22,389 nucleotides of DNA from a virus. The stretch lies in the IMG/VR virus record IMGVR_UViG_3300007735_000949, positions 1 to 22,389 of that record, one strand, 5' to 3'. Below, piece after piece: positions 1 to 7,401 of the stretch (positions within the stretch are counted from its first letter, which is position 1; the number at the start of each line of letters is the position of its first letter). The notes under the pieces were generated by a model, which saw nothing but the letters and a program-made list of their open reading frames with translations, searched no databases and was not told where the DNA came from. The translations under genes were made by a program, and so were the position numbers.

Positions 1-765
1 CAAAATCAATTAAGTGAAACAAAGAATATCATTTCCACTCTGGAAGGTGATGTTCTTGCAAAGAAGCTTTCTCTTAAGAAAATCAGAGAAACTAATTCTG
101 AACTCAAGGCAAAAAGAACAGAGATCAATAATCTTGAAAGTGAGAAGTCAAGAATTCAAGATACATTGGACAAATCATCCATTCTTAATGAACTTAATAA
201 AGAACGCGAAAAACTAATCAAATTGGAAGCGTCACTTCAGATTCTTATGGATGAAAAACTATCCCAGTCAAATGACATGATGTATCATGAATTGGCAAAT
301 GAATTGCTTAAGGATGGTGGAGTAAAGGGAAAAATTATAAAATATTATCTTCCCCATATGAACAGTCACATCAATCGATTTCTATCTGCAATGGATTTTT
401 TCGTTCAATTCAACATGGATGAGGAATTCAACGAACAGATCAAGTCTCGTCATCGTGATGAATTTTCATACATGAACTTCAGCGAAGGAGAGAAGATGAG
501 GATCGATCTCGCATTGCTATTGGCATGGCGAGAGATCGCACGAATGAAAAATAGTGTTAATTGTAATCTATTGATCCTTGACGAAGTATTTGATTCATCC
601 TTGGATTCCGTTGGAATGGATGAGTTGATGAAATTGCTGAAGATCGTCAGCGATAAAGCAAATGTATATGTTATTTCCCATAAGGCAGATCAACTTGTTG
701 ACAAGTTTTCAAACATAATTACATTTGAAAAGAAGAATAATTTTAGCAAGATCATATATAACTAA
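1..765 (+). CDS. 46: gp46-like recombination endonuclease subunit (SbcC/Rad50 type), 3' part
   Basis: The reading frame is open from the first base, so the N-terminal half, with Walker A, lies outside the window. The visible 254 residues start with a charged, heptad-like coiled coil (about residues 1-90). The C-terminal ABC ATPase lobe follows: signature FSEGEK near 160-165, Walker B LLILDE near 190-195, and the H-loop pair SH near 226-227. This is the layout of T4 gp46, which with nuclease gp47 resects DNA ends for recombination-dependent replication and host DNA degradation. The signature context (SEGEK.RIDLALLLAWREIA) closely resembles T4 gp46. The identification is also supported by gp45, gp44, gp62 and regA following in T4 order. 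The gene ends one base before the next start. Confidence 0.93.
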   Translation, partial: QNQLSETKNIISTLEGDVLAKKLSLKKIRETNSELKAKRTEINNLESEKSRIQDTLDKSSILNELNKEREKLIKLEASLQILMDEKLSQSNDMMYHELANELLKDGGVKGKIIKYYLPHMNSHINRFLSAMDFFVQFNMDEEFNEQIKSRHRDEFSYMNFSEGEKMRIDLALLLAWREIARMKNSVNCNLLILDEVFDSSLDSVGMDELMKLLKIVSDKANVYVISHKADQLVDKFSNIITFEKKNNFSKIIYN

Positions 766-766
766 A

Positions 767-1087
767 ATGAATGTAACTGATCGAATCAATTTTCGAGGTA
801 GATTTCGACAATATGATGTCGATGGCAATCCTTATCTCTATAAGATAGGCGATTCTGTCGAGTATAATGGGAAAAAATATGTCGCAGTTATTCCCACTAC
901 ATTGAAAATTCCTGGAACCCAGGAGGGTAATCCCTATTGGAAGTCAATAGGGGGCGACAATGTCTTCTATATGTCAGAGAATGCACCGATAACTGTAAAT
1001 GTTGGAGATAGATGGTATGTTCCATCTACTTCAATATTATATACTTATATTCAAGAGGAAACTAATAGATTTTGGGTTGAATTGTAA
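767..1087 (+). CDS. small fibre-like protein with carbohydrate-binding-like motif
   Basis: A 106-residue protein. The ATG at 767 sits one base after the gp46 stop; an earlier in-frame ATG at 725 would overlap gp46 and is less likely. There is no clear ribosome-binding site. Residues about 17-53 (YKIGDSVEYNGKKYVAV, then YWKSI) resemble the aromatic-rich pattern of small carbohydrate-binding modules of the CBM5/12 type. Residues about 76-106 (GDRWYVPSTSILYTYI, then FWVEL) match a module common in phage fibres; a relative (YRWIDSNTGKEYVYVNDG) occurs in the large fibre gene near 20250. I infer a virion or surface-binding role, odd for a gene between gp46 and gp45. Its exact function is not known to me. 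Confidence 0.75.
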   Translation: MNVTDRINFRGRFRQYDVDGNPYLYKIGDSVEYNGKKYVAVIPTTLKIPGTQEGNPYWKSIGGDNVFYMSENAPITVNVGDRWYVPSTSILYTYIQEETNRFWVEL

Positions 1088-1095
1088 TTCAACCG

Positions 1096-1104
1096 TGCTA
1101 TAGT
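1096..1104 (+). promoter_or_regulatory. possible extended -10 promoter element
   Basis: TGCTATAGT (TGN followed by TATAGT) lies between the stop at 1087 and the small gene at 1115, in one of the few non-coding gaps here. It resembles an extended -10 box of host sigma-70 promoters. No well-placed -35 box is visible (TTGTAA at 1082-1087 is only 11 bases away). It could drive the small gene and gp45, but a chance match is quite possible in AT-rich DNA. Confidence 0.25.
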
Positions 1105-1114
1105 AGAGCGTGCC

Positions 1115-1285
1115 ATGAAAAACGAAGATAATTACAAAGATAAGAAACCACCGCAACCTAAGCCTCTCAAGTCTATTTCAAAGAAAGAACTAAACTCAGA
1201 GAGAAACCGTTCAAAGAATCAACTTAAAAATTATTGGGAAAGTGGTTTTGAAGACGACGATTTTGAAGATAACTACAGAAAGTAA
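1115..1285 (+). CDS. small highly charged hypothetical protein (56 aa)
   Basis: ATG at 1115, TAA at 1283-1285, fitting exactly between the previous gene and the gp45 start at 1291. The product starts MKNEDNYKDKKPPQPKPLKS, is rich in Lys and Pro in its first half, and ends in an acidic/aromatic tail (residues 41-56: WESGFEDDDFEDNYRK). No hydrophobic core is evident, so it is probably largely disordered. T4-like phages often carry small genes between 46 and 45 (T4 has 45.1 and 45.2), but I do not recognise this one. The acidic, aromatic C-terminus next to the clamp gene could be a protein-binding tail; that is speculation. Confidence 0.6.
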   Translation: MKNEDNYKDKKPPQPKPLKSISKKELNSERNRSKNQLKNYWESGFEDDDFEDNYRK

Positions 1286-1290
1286 ATACA

Positions 1291-1974
1291 ATGAGTTCCG
1301 TGACTTTTTCAAAAAATACACTAACAATCCTAAAGAATTTCTCGACCTTGAATTCCAATCTCCTGGTTAAGCCAGGTAAGGTGATCAAGACAATCACGCC
1401 TTCCAAGAATGGCATGGCAGTTGCAACTGTTGACGAAGATTTTGATGTTGAATTTGGAATCTGGGATCTAAACAAATTTCTTGGAGTGATCAGTCTTTTC
1501 AATTCTCCATCTTTCTCGTTTGGAGAGAAGAGTGTAAAGATCCAAAATGGTGGAGATTCGATTGTGAATTTCTTCTATTCGGAACCAAGACTTCTATCTG
1601 TACCCACAAAGGATGTCGTCATGCCAACGGTAACAACGACTATTCTTCTTACAGAAAAGAATTTCTCTGAACTGCAAAAAGCAGCATCGGTAATGCAACT
1701 TCCAGATCTTTCCTTCATTTCCGAAGGCAGCAAGATTGTTGCAATGGTTTCAGATCTTGCAGATCCAACATCGAATAGTTACAAGGTAATTGTCAAGGAA
1801 AACTATAGCGGTCCTGAGTTTCTCTTCCATTTCAAGATGGAAAACATCAAGATTGTTCCAGGCGATTACACCGTAAACTTTGCAAAGAACATTGTAGGCG
1901 AATTTGTTCATAAGAGCATTTCGCTGAAGTACTGGTTTGCCATGGAAGCGAACACCTCCAATTATGGATCTTAA
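1291..1974 (+). CDS. 45: gp45-like DNA polymerase sliding clamp
   Basis: A 227-residue protein, nearly the same length as T4 gp45 (228). It starts with a stretch like the T4 N-terminus (FSKNTLTILKNFSTLNSNLL against T4 LSKDTTALLKNFATINS). It also has the conserved DFDVEFGIWDLNKFLGVISL segment (about residues 50-69) and a clamp-like C-terminus (NIKIVPGDYTV, about 189-199). gp45 forms a trimeric ring that tethers DNA polymerase gp43. In T4 it also activates late transcription with gp33 and gp55, relevant to the NATAAATA boxes in this window. It is followed after two bases by gp44, as in T4, and probably shares a transcript with the clamp loader. Start chosen because it gives family length and lies just after the preceding stop. 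Confidence 0.95.
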   Translation: MSSVTFSKNTLTILKNFSTLNSNLLVKPGKVIKTITPSKNGMAVATVDEDFDVEFGIWDLNKFLGVISLFNSPSFSFGEKSVKIQNGGDSIVNFFYSEPRLLSVPTKDVVMPTVTTTILLTEKNFSELQKAASVMQLPDLSFISEGSKIVAMVSDLADPTSNSYKVIVKENYSGPEFLFHFKMENIKIVPGDYTVNFAKNIVGEFVHKSISLKYWFAMEANTSNYGS

Positions 1975-1976
1975 TT

Positions 1977-2921
1977 ATGAATCCTGATACTTTTTTGTGG
2001 GTGGAGAAATACCGCCCTAAGACCATTGAGGAATGTGTTCTCCCCGTATCCCTGAAGGCAACCTTCGGGGATATGGTTCGTAAGGGGGAACCACAGAATC
2101 TTCTTCTTTCGGGAACTGCTGGAGTTGGAAAGACTACAGTTGCCAAGGCACTTTGCAATGAAATGGGATCCGATTGGATCATCATCAATTGCTCTGAAGA
2201 AGGCAACATTGATACACTCCGAACCAAGATTCGGCAGTTTGCCAGCACTATCTCCTTGAGTGGAGATACCAAGAAAGTGGTGATTTTGGATGAGTTTGAT
2301 TATTCAAATGCTAACAGCATTCAACCCGCTCTTCGCGGTGCTATTGAAGAGTTTGCAAACAATTGTCGGTTTATCCTTACTTGTAACTATAAATCAAGAA
2401 TTATTGAACCTATTCATTCTCGCTGCACTTGTATTGATTTCGTACTTCCTCCAGGAGAGAAACCTGCAATTGCCGCAAGAATGATGGAACGATGCATTCA
2501 TGTCTTGACGCAAGAAGGGATCAAATTTGACAAGAAGGTGCTTGGTCAGTTGATCATGAAGCACTTTCCCGACATGCGGAGAATTCTCAATGAACTTCAG
2601 AGGTATTCAGTATCTGGAACCATCGATGTAGGGATTTTATCCTCCATTGCGGAATCAGAGATCAAGAATCTGATGATTGCATTGCGCAATAAGGACTTTG
2701 GGGCGGTTCGTCGCTGGGCGGCACTCAATGCCGAGTCCTCCCCTCAGGAGGTCTATAGGAAGATCTACGATGCCTTATCAGACCATCTGGAGAACCAAAG
2801 CATTCCAGAGGCGATCCTGATCATTGGAGAAGCGCAGTATCGCAGTGCGTTCGCAGCAGACCAGGAAATCAATATGGTGGCATTTTTGGTTCAATTGATG
2901 ATGTCTTGTGCTTTTAAATAA
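1977..2921 (+). CDS. 44: gp44-like clamp-loader large subunit (AAA+ ATPase)
   Basis: A 314-residue AAA+ ATPase (T4 gp44 has 319). Motifs appear in the right order: the N-terminal FLWVEKYRPKTIEEC box, Walker A GTAGVGKT (residues 46-53), Walker B VVILDEFD (101-108), sensor 1 FILTCNYK (132-139) with Asn137, and the clamp-loader SRC motif (148-150). gp44 (four subunits) and gp62 (one) open the gp45 ring and load it on primer-template DNA using ATP. The gene lies two bases after gp45 and one base before gp62, consistent with the translational coupling of 44 and 62 known in T4. Confidence 0.96.
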   Translation: MNPDTFLWVEKYRPKTIEECVLPVSLKATFGDMVRKGEPQNLLLSGTAGVGKTTVAKALCNEMGSDWIIINCSEEGNIDTLRTKIRQFASTISLSGDTKKVVILDEFDYSNANSIQPALRGAIEEFANNCRFILTCNYKSRIIEPIHSRCTCIDFVLPPGEKPAIAARMMERCIHVLTQEGIKFDKKVLGQLIMKHFPDMRRILNELQRYSVSGTIDVGILSSIAESEIKNLMIALRNKDFGAVRRWAALNAESSPQEVYRKIYDALSDHLENQSIPEAILIIGEAQYRSAFAADQEINMVAFLVQLMMSCAFK

Positions 2922-2922
2922 T

Positions 2923-3294
2923 ATGCTTTCAGATATTCTTAATTCCATCAATCAATCCAAGGAAAATATTCTATCCAAAGATTCGCGTTTGGAGAAAGAT
3001 TATGTTCCTTTTGTGATTAATAAGTGTTTTTCTTATTTTCCAGATACTGTTTTTTATGCCAATAAAATGAATCAAATGGCATTTTTGGATAAAAAAATGC
3101 AATATGATTACCTATTGCATTCAATTTCCAAGAGAAAACGGTTTTCTAAATGGATAAAACCCGAAGAAAACGAAAATTTGGCAATAATTAAGGAAGTATT
3201 TGGATATTCGGATCAAAAAGCAAGGGAAGTCATGGATCTTTTACCCATGAAGGAACTTCAAAAATTAGTACAAAAAGGTGGTCAAAAAAGGTAA
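2923..3294 (+). CDS. 62: gp62-like clamp-loader small subunit
   Basis: A 123-residue protein from the ATG at 2923, one base after the gp44 stop. A GTG at 2908 in frame would add five residues but overlap gp44. It is shorter than T4 gp62 (187 residues), as I would expect for T4-like phages outside the coliphage group. The conserved core is visible: DYVPFVINKCFSYFPDTVFY (about residues 27-46) and the basic YLLHSISKRKRFSKWIKP stretch (about 64-81). It is the non-ATPase partner of gp44. Identification rests on this core and on its place between gp44 and regA. There is no strong Shine-Dalgarno sequence, so translation probably depends on reinitiation after gp44. Confidence 0.88.
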   Translation: MLSDILNSINQSKENILSKDSRLEKDYVPFVINKCFSYFPDTVFYANKMNQMAFLDKKMQYDYLLHSISKRKRFSKWIKPEENENLAIIKEVFGYSDQKAREVMDLLPMKELQKLVQKGGQKR

Positions 3295-3297
3295 AAC

Positions 3298-3305
3298 CAT
3301 AAATA
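3298..3305 (+). promoter_or_regulatory. candidate T4-type late promoter box CATAAATA
   Basis: CATAAATA fits the NATAAATA late-promoter form reported for marine T4-like phages (TATAAATA in T4). It lies just after the gp62 stop and 25 bases before the regA start. With T4 spacing (start about 6 bases after the box), transcripts would begin near 3311 and keep the GGAG ribosome-binding site at 3321. It overlaps the 5' arm of the regA leader hairpin. Confidence 0.45.
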
Positions 3306-3346
3306 TTTTCTGTTAATAATGGAGTTTATTATGACAGAAGATATTT
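3301..3346 (+). promoter_or_regulatory. regA leader hairpin enclosing the ribosome-binding site and start codon
   Basis: Bases 3301-3312 (AAATATTTTCTG) pair with 3335-3346 (CAGAAGATATTT) in a 12-bp stem with one G-U pair. Inside it, 3314-3319 (TAATAA) pairs with 3326-3331 (TTATTA), leaving TGGAGT as the apical loop. The Shine-Dalgarno GGAG (3321-3324) is therefore in the loop and the A of the regA AUG (3331) is in the stem. RegA represses translation of many mRNAs, including its own in T4, so a structured initiation region here is plausible as an autoregulatory element. The pairing is read directly; function is inferred. Confidence 0.5.
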
Positions 3347-3729
3347 TTGAGGGATTGGGTGTTGAAGTTAGACTTAAGGGGGAAGAAGATTTTCTTAAAG
3401 TTAAAGAAACTCTCACCCGAATTGGAGTATCCTCCAAGTCTGAAAAAAAACTATATCAATCCTGCCACATACTGCACAAAAGAGGTAGATATGCTATCAT
3501 GCATTTTAAGGAAATGTTTGTTCTTGATGGTCTGGATTCAGACATGTCTACGGACGACCTTGGAAGACGAAACACAATCGTCAAACTCCTAGTGGAGTGG
3601 GGTTTGGTAGAAGCGGTAGATTCCGTCAAGTATGCTGAACCACAACTTTCGCTTGCAAGACTAAAGATCATTCCTCACAAGGAAAAGAAGGAATGGACTT
3701 TGATTCCAAAGTATCACATCGGTAAGTAG
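3331..3729 (+). CDS. regA: RegA-like translational repressor
   Basis: A 132-residue RNA-binding repressor, close to T4 RegA (122). The match is strong across DFLKVKETLTRIGV (about 20-33), LYQSCHILHKRG (about 42-53), IMHFKEM (about 57-63), the LLVEWGLVE segment and the C-terminal EWTLIPKYHIGK. RegA occludes initiation regions of early phage mRNAs. I chose ATG 3331 because GGAG lies six bases upstream; an upstream ATG at 3319 overlaps that GGAG. The first about 15 residues (TEDIFEGLGVE) extend beyond the T4 N-terminus. In T4 the next gene is DNA polymerase 43; here a sugar-transferase island follows. Confidence 0.95.
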   Translation: MTEDIFEGLGVEVRLKGEEDFLKVKETLTRIGVSSKSEKKLYQSCHILHKRGRYAIMHFKEMFVLDGLDSDMSTDDLGRRNTIVKLLVEWGLVEAVDSVKYAEPQLSLARLKIIPHKEKKEWTLIPKYHIGK

Positions 3730-3756
3730 AATACATACTGGTGGAGATTCTTTATA

Positions 3757-4599
3757 ATGAAGCAAATGCAACTCATTGGCGGTGGTTTTGTTCCTCAATA
3801 TTCATCATGTTCCGATCTCAAACCAAAGCAATTTGAATGGACATCTGAAGATCATCCTGTAAAGGTATTTGTCGATTCTGCAATAGTCCCAGGTATGGGA
3901 TATCAGAAGAAACCAGGAGAGCGTAAAATAGCATGGGTATGCGAATCCCGTGCTATTTTTCATTCATGGTGCATTCCTCCTGATGTTTGGGAGGCAAATA
4001 TTATAAAAATTGCAGAAGCATATGACTTATTATTTGTATCAGATAAAATATGGGTCGGTAAAGCACCAAATATTCGATATTGTCCAGCAGGAAGCAATCT
4101 TCCTTGGATAAAGAATCAACAGGTTCATTCCAAGACCAAACTTGTATCGATGGTTGCTTCTGGAAAGAAGATAACATTTGGTCATCATATTCGTCATGAA
4201 ATTGCAGAAAAATTCAAAGATAAGGTTGATATCTTTGGCGGTGCTGCCAACTCAAATAGAATTGGCGGAAATTCAGCACCATGGACAGATAAAGAAGATC
4301 TAATACTTCCATATATGTTCTCAATCGTCATTGAGAATGACAAATATAACACATACTATACAGAGAAGGTAACCGATTGCTTTGCAACGGGAACTATACC
4401 GATCTATTGGGGAACATCTGAGATTAATGAAATCTTCAATTCTGATGGAATAATACAATTAACTCCAGATTTTGATCCAAGTCTCTTGACAAAAGAACTT
4501 TATGAAAGTAAATTGAATGCAGTAAATGATAACTTTACTAGGGTAAAGAATCTTGTATCTGCTGATGATCAATTATATACCTTAATCCATGAAAACTGA
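3757..4599 (+). CDS. GT10-like (alpha-1,3/1,4-fucosyltransferase family) glycosyltransferase
   Basis: A 280-residue protein with GGAG nine bases before its ATG. The C-terminal half holds the GT10 donor-binding signature: FSIVIENDKYNTYYTEKV followed by FATGTIPIYWG (residues 188-218). This matches the FVIENS..YVTEK...A...GTVPVYWG pattern of fucosyltransferases that use GDP-fucose. The N-terminal half (about 1-130) is the less conserved acceptor-side GT-B domain. The family moves fucose, or a related GDP-deoxysugar, to a sugar acceptor. There is no signal peptide or membrane segment, so it should act in the cytoplasm. It is first in the island; its end overlaps the next gene by 11 bases. The donor fits the gmd gene downstream at 12191. 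Confidence 0.85.
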   Translation: MKQMQLIGGGFVPQYSSCSDLKPKQFEWTSEDHPVKVFVDSAIVPGMGYQKKPGERKIAWVCESRAIFHSWCIPPDVWEANIIKIAEAYDLLFVSDKIWVGKAPNIRYCPAGSNLPWIKNQQVHSKTKLVSMVASGKKITFGHHIRHEIAEKFKDKVDIFGGAANSNRIGGNSAPWTDKEDLILPYMFSIVIENDKYNTYYTEKVTDCFATGTIPIYWGTSEINEIFNSDGIIQLTPDFDPSLLTKELYESKLNAVNDNFTRVKNLVSADDQLYTLIHEN

Positions 4600-5251
4600 A
4601 ATTGTATCATTCTATTGCGATATCGATAATCGCACATATTATAGCGATCACGCAAGAAGATTGCGTATTAATTGCAATGAAAATAATATTCCACACGATA
4701 TTCGCGAATTATCATCCCGTGGAGAATATCGTTTGAATTGCCTAGCGAAACCAAATTTTATTCTTTCTATTTTGGAAGAAAAGAAGAAACCATTTGTATG
4801 GTTGGATGTCGATTCCATCATTCATAATGAACTTTCCATTTTTGATGATCTAGATGAAAAATGTGATATAGCATTTGCATATCAAGGATTTCCTCCAAAC
4901 ACAAATGTAAATTTGCCAAAGGCATCTCCGATATATTTGTCATACAAACCAATAGTATTGGAATTTATAAAATACTGGGTTGAAAGGTGCAAGGCAAATG
5001 AAAGCAATCCATCAGTAAAAGTATTTGATCATGAAATTCTACTTGGTGAAGTTTTTCCAACTTTCCTTCCAAAAATGAAAGTAGGTATGCTAGGAATGCC
5101 ATATGCAATATGGCCTGGCACGCAAATACCAGAAAATTGCAGACCAATGATCACCATGGGAATTGCAGATGGGGTTTCTAAAGAAAAATCCTTAAAGGAA
5201 ATGGGAATGAATGATGATATGATTCGTTTTAACTTGGTGGGAAATCAATGA
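4589..5251 (+). CDS. putative GT-A glycosyltransferase (DxD, nucleotide-diphospho-sugar transferase-like)
   Basis: A 220-residue protein overlapping the preceding GT10-like gene by 11 bases and the next gene by four (ATGA). FVWLDVDSIIHN (residues 69-80) is a hydrophobic strand ending in a DxD metal/nucleotide-sugar motif, typical of GT-A enzymes. FDHEILL (146-152) resembles the late D-x-E element of nucleotide-diphospho-sugar transferases (PF03407-like). It is short for a complete GT-A enzyme, has no membrane anchor, and its sugar and linkage cannot be told. The following gene has the same plan, so the two are probably an old tandem duplication. Family-level assignment only. Confidence 0.65.
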   Translation: MKTEIVSFYCDIDNRTYYSDHARRLRINCNENNIPHDIRELSSRGEYRLNCLAKPNFILSILEEKKKPFVWLDVDSIIHNELSIFDDLDEKCDIAFAYQGFPPNTNVNLPKASPIYLSYKPIVLEFIKYWVERCKANESNPSVKVFDHEILLGEVFPTFLPKMKVGMLGMPYAIWPGTQIPENCRPMITMGIADGVSKEKSLKEMGMNDDMIRFNLVGNQ

Positions 5252-5841
5252 AATTCATTAATTATTATTATGATAAGGATCCAAGCAAATCCTCATTTTA
5301 TGAGGATTGTTATTTGAATCTAAAAAAGCAATTGAATTCATTCGGACACGAACTAATTGCAGATAACATTGACTTTGAAAGAATGGGATTGTCCGCTTAT
5401 GATAAATTGAATTTATATAAACCAACATTTATATTGGAAAAACTTGATCAATTGCAAGAATCTGTTGCATGGATAGATGCAGATACAAATGTATATGGTG
5501 CTATAACAGAATTTCAAAATCTTGATTGTGATATTGCCTTTGCAACACGCGAACATGATGGAAAAACACCACATGCTGCATTGATCTATTTTGGAAATAC
5601 CAAAAAATCAAGAGAATTTTTAACGAGATGGAAAGAATTATGCGATGACAAGAGATTGGATCTTGACTGGAAATGTACAGAACATTGTATTCTTGTCGAT
5701 CTATTCAATGAATTAACCGATTCATTTAAAATTATAAATTTTTATAATCTTGCAAGTATATCAAGAAATACCAAAGTAAAAATAGGTATCAGTCCTGCTG
5801 GATGGGAGTACGAAAGAAATAAAAATGCTACTAGAAGTTAA
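5248..5841 (+). CDS. putative GT-A glycosyltransferase, paralogue of preceding gene
   Basis: A 197-residue protein starting inside the ATGA overlap with the previous gene. VAWIDADTNVYG (residues 73-84) is a DxD strand in the same place as WLDVDS in its neighbour, and both are followed by a CDIAFA strand. WKCTEHCILVDLF lies where the neighbour has FDHEILL. The N-terminus (MKFINYYYDKDPSKSSFYED) suggests a GT-A nucleotide-binding half. A glycosyltransferase is likely; donor and acceptor are unknown. It ends before a 100-base intergenic gap, the longest in the window, so a transcription unit (3757-5841) may end here. Confidence 0.62.
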   Translation: MKFINYYYDKDPSKSSFYEDCYLNLKKQLNSFGHELIADNIDFERMGLSAYDKLNLYKPTFILEKLDQLQESVAWIDADTNVYGAITEFQNLDCDIAFATREHDGKTPHAALIYFGNTKKSREFLTRWKELCDDKRLDLDWKCTEHCILVDLFNELTDSFKIINFYNLASISRNTKVKIGISPAGWEYERNKNATRS

Positions 5842-5858
5842 TAACTTACTTGATGAGT

Positions 5859-5879
5859 ATGATGTTTTTATAACATCAT
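5859..5879 (+). terminator. weak stem-loop in the largest intergenic gap
   Basis: ATGATGTT (5859-5866) pairs with AACATCAT (5872-5879) around a TTTAT loop, an 8-bp AT-rich stem. It lies 18 bases after the stop at 5841, in the 100-base gap before the FkbM gene. No uridine tract follows (CTATTAAATAAG), so it is at best a weak terminator or an RNA-processing or stability element. Nothing else is recognisable in 5842-5941 apart from a GAGGGT ribosome-binding site just before 5942. Confidence 0.3.
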
Positions 5880-5941
5880 CTATTAAATAAGAACCAGTTG
5901 TTATAAAAATGAAATCAAATTAAATAAAAAATGAGGGTAAT

Positions 5942-6607
5942 ATGAGATATAAAGTATCAAATACTTGTCAAGTTAAAGATTTATCACTTATTTACGAAAA
6001 ATATTTTAATAATGATATCGATAAAACATTCATAGAGGTTGGTGCATTGGATGGAGAAAGTTTTAGCAATACATCATGCTTGGCGGATATTGGATGGAAT
6101 GGATATTATATTGAACCATATCCACCAGCTGTACATGCTTGTTCGCAAAGACATTCTAAAAATAATGTTAAAGTGTTCAATTTAGGAATTTCAGCAACCG
6201 AAGGTGTTGTTGAATTTTTTTTTGGTGGAGCATTAACAACTAGCAATCCAGAAATGTTAGATGCTTATAAGCAAATAAATTGGTCTTCTGGATCTTTTGC
6301 AAATGGACAAACATTTAAATGTGAATGTGTAACATTAGATTCATTTATATCTCAACAAAATATAGAAAAATTTGATTTACTTGTCGTAGATGTTGAAGGA
6401 AATGAATATGATGTGTTCAGTTCTTACTCCTTTGCGGTTAAGCCAAAGATGATTATTGCAGAATTAGAATACAATCATCCAGATTTTAAAGATAGAGATC
6501 ATATTAGAAATAAAATGCTAGAAACTAGAACTAAAATTCTCAATAATGGATATATTGAAATTTATGTTGATGATATCAATTCTATTTTTGTAATGGAGAA
6601 TGATTGA
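5942..6607 (+). CDS. FkbM-family SAM-dependent methyltransferase
   Basis: A 221-residue protein with GAGGGT before its ATG. FIEVGALDGESF (residues 30-41) is the glycine-poor SAM-binding motif I of the FkbM group (Methyltransf_21). YYIEP (55-59) is the acidic ribose-binding end of strand 2. FDLLVVDVEGNEYDVF (144-159) is the signature D-x-E-G-x-E/D segment. FkbM enzymes mostly O-methylate sugars or polyketides, and in polysaccharide clusters they usually decorate glycan hydroxyls. A second, divergent FkbM gene lies at 9627, so two positions or two sugars may be methylated. The last base of its stop codon is the first base of the next start codon. Confidence 0.87.
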   Translation: MRYKVSNTCQVKDLSLIYEKYFNNDIDKTFIEVGALDGESFSNTSCLADIGWNGYYIEPYPPAVHACSQRHSKNNVKVFNLGISATEGVVEFFFGGALTTSNPEMLDAYKQINWSSGSFANGQTFKCECVTLDSFISQQNIEKFDLLVVDVEGNEYDVFSSYSFAVKPKMIIAELEYNHPDFKDRDHIRNKMLETRTKILNNGYIEIYVDDINSIFVMEND

Positions 6608-7401
6608 TGATTAGTGTAATTTTGATGGGTAGAATGGGAAACAATTTATTTCAAATTGCTGCTGCTCTTGCTCTTGCAAAAAAACACAATACGGTATTGC
6701 ATATTCCGATTCCTTCATGGAATAATACTACATATTCATATTTAAATTGTTTTAAGATGATGGATGTCCATTTTGGAAATCCTGCAAGTATGGTTTACAA
6801 GGAACAGCATTTTTTCTACAATGAACTATTTGATATCTTGCCAGATAATGTCCATTTATATGGATATTATCAATCAGAAAAATATTTTAAATCCTATGAA
6901 TCATTGATACGATCAAACTTTGAATTTAATGATACTGTTGTTCAGTCAACTAAAGCAAAATTGGATACTTATGATATTGATTACAAAGAAGCAACAGCAA
7001 TTCATTTAAGAAGAACAGATTATCTTACAATTCAACATGCGCATCCTATTCCATCTTTGGATTATTATAAAGATGGATTGAAATTGATGAATGCAAAAAA
7101 TGTTATTGTATTTTCTGATGACATCGAATGGTGTCGTGCTAATATAAAGATCGAAGGTATTAATTTTATTTTTAGCGATATGCCACAAGAAGAAACCATA
7201 TGCGCAATGACAATGGTAAAAAATCTAGTCATTGCAAATAGCACATTTTCATGGTGGGGTGCCTGGTTAAATAAACATCCTGAAAAACAAGTAGTATATC
7301 CAAAACAATGGTTTGGAAATACATTACCATATAGAGAACTTGATATAAATCATGAGGTATGCACTAAAGACATACCATGTGCTGGTTGGATAGGATTATG
7401 A
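6607..7401 (+). CDS. GT11-like alpha-1,2-fucosyltransferase family protein
   Basis: A 264-residue protein with the three GT11 landmarks: MGRMGNNLFQIAAALALA (residues 7-24) with G-x-x-G-N, HLRRTDY (133-139, the H-x-R-R donor motif), and FSDDIEWC (169-176) with NSTFSWWGAWL (211-221). GT11 enzymes transfer fucose from GDP-fucose in alpha-1,2 linkage. The usual Gly of HxRRGDY is Thr here, a substitution I have seen in bacterial members. I use ATG 6607, which overlaps the preceding TGA by one base; a TTG just before it is less likely. No membrane segment is seen. With the GT10-like gene it makes GDP-fucose or a GDP-deoxysugar the probable donor of the island. Confidence 0.9.
   Translation: MISVILMGRMGNNLFQIAAALALAKKHNTVLHIPIPSWNNTTYSYLNCFKMMDVHFGNPASMVYKEQHFFYNELFDILPDNVHLYGYYQSEKYFKSYESLIRSNFEFNDTVVQSTKAKLDTYDIDYKEATAIHLRRTDYLTIQHAHPIPSLDYYKDGLKLMNAKNVIVFSDDIEWCRANIKIEGINFIFSDMPQEETICAMTMVKNLVIANSTFSWWGAWLNKHPEKQVVYPKQWFGNTLPYRELDINHEVCTKDIPCAGWIGL

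Noticed and set aside
3079-3100. Stem GCATTTTT / AAAAATGC inside gp62
   Set aside because: AT-rich, within coding sequence, not followed by a uridine tract; likely chance.
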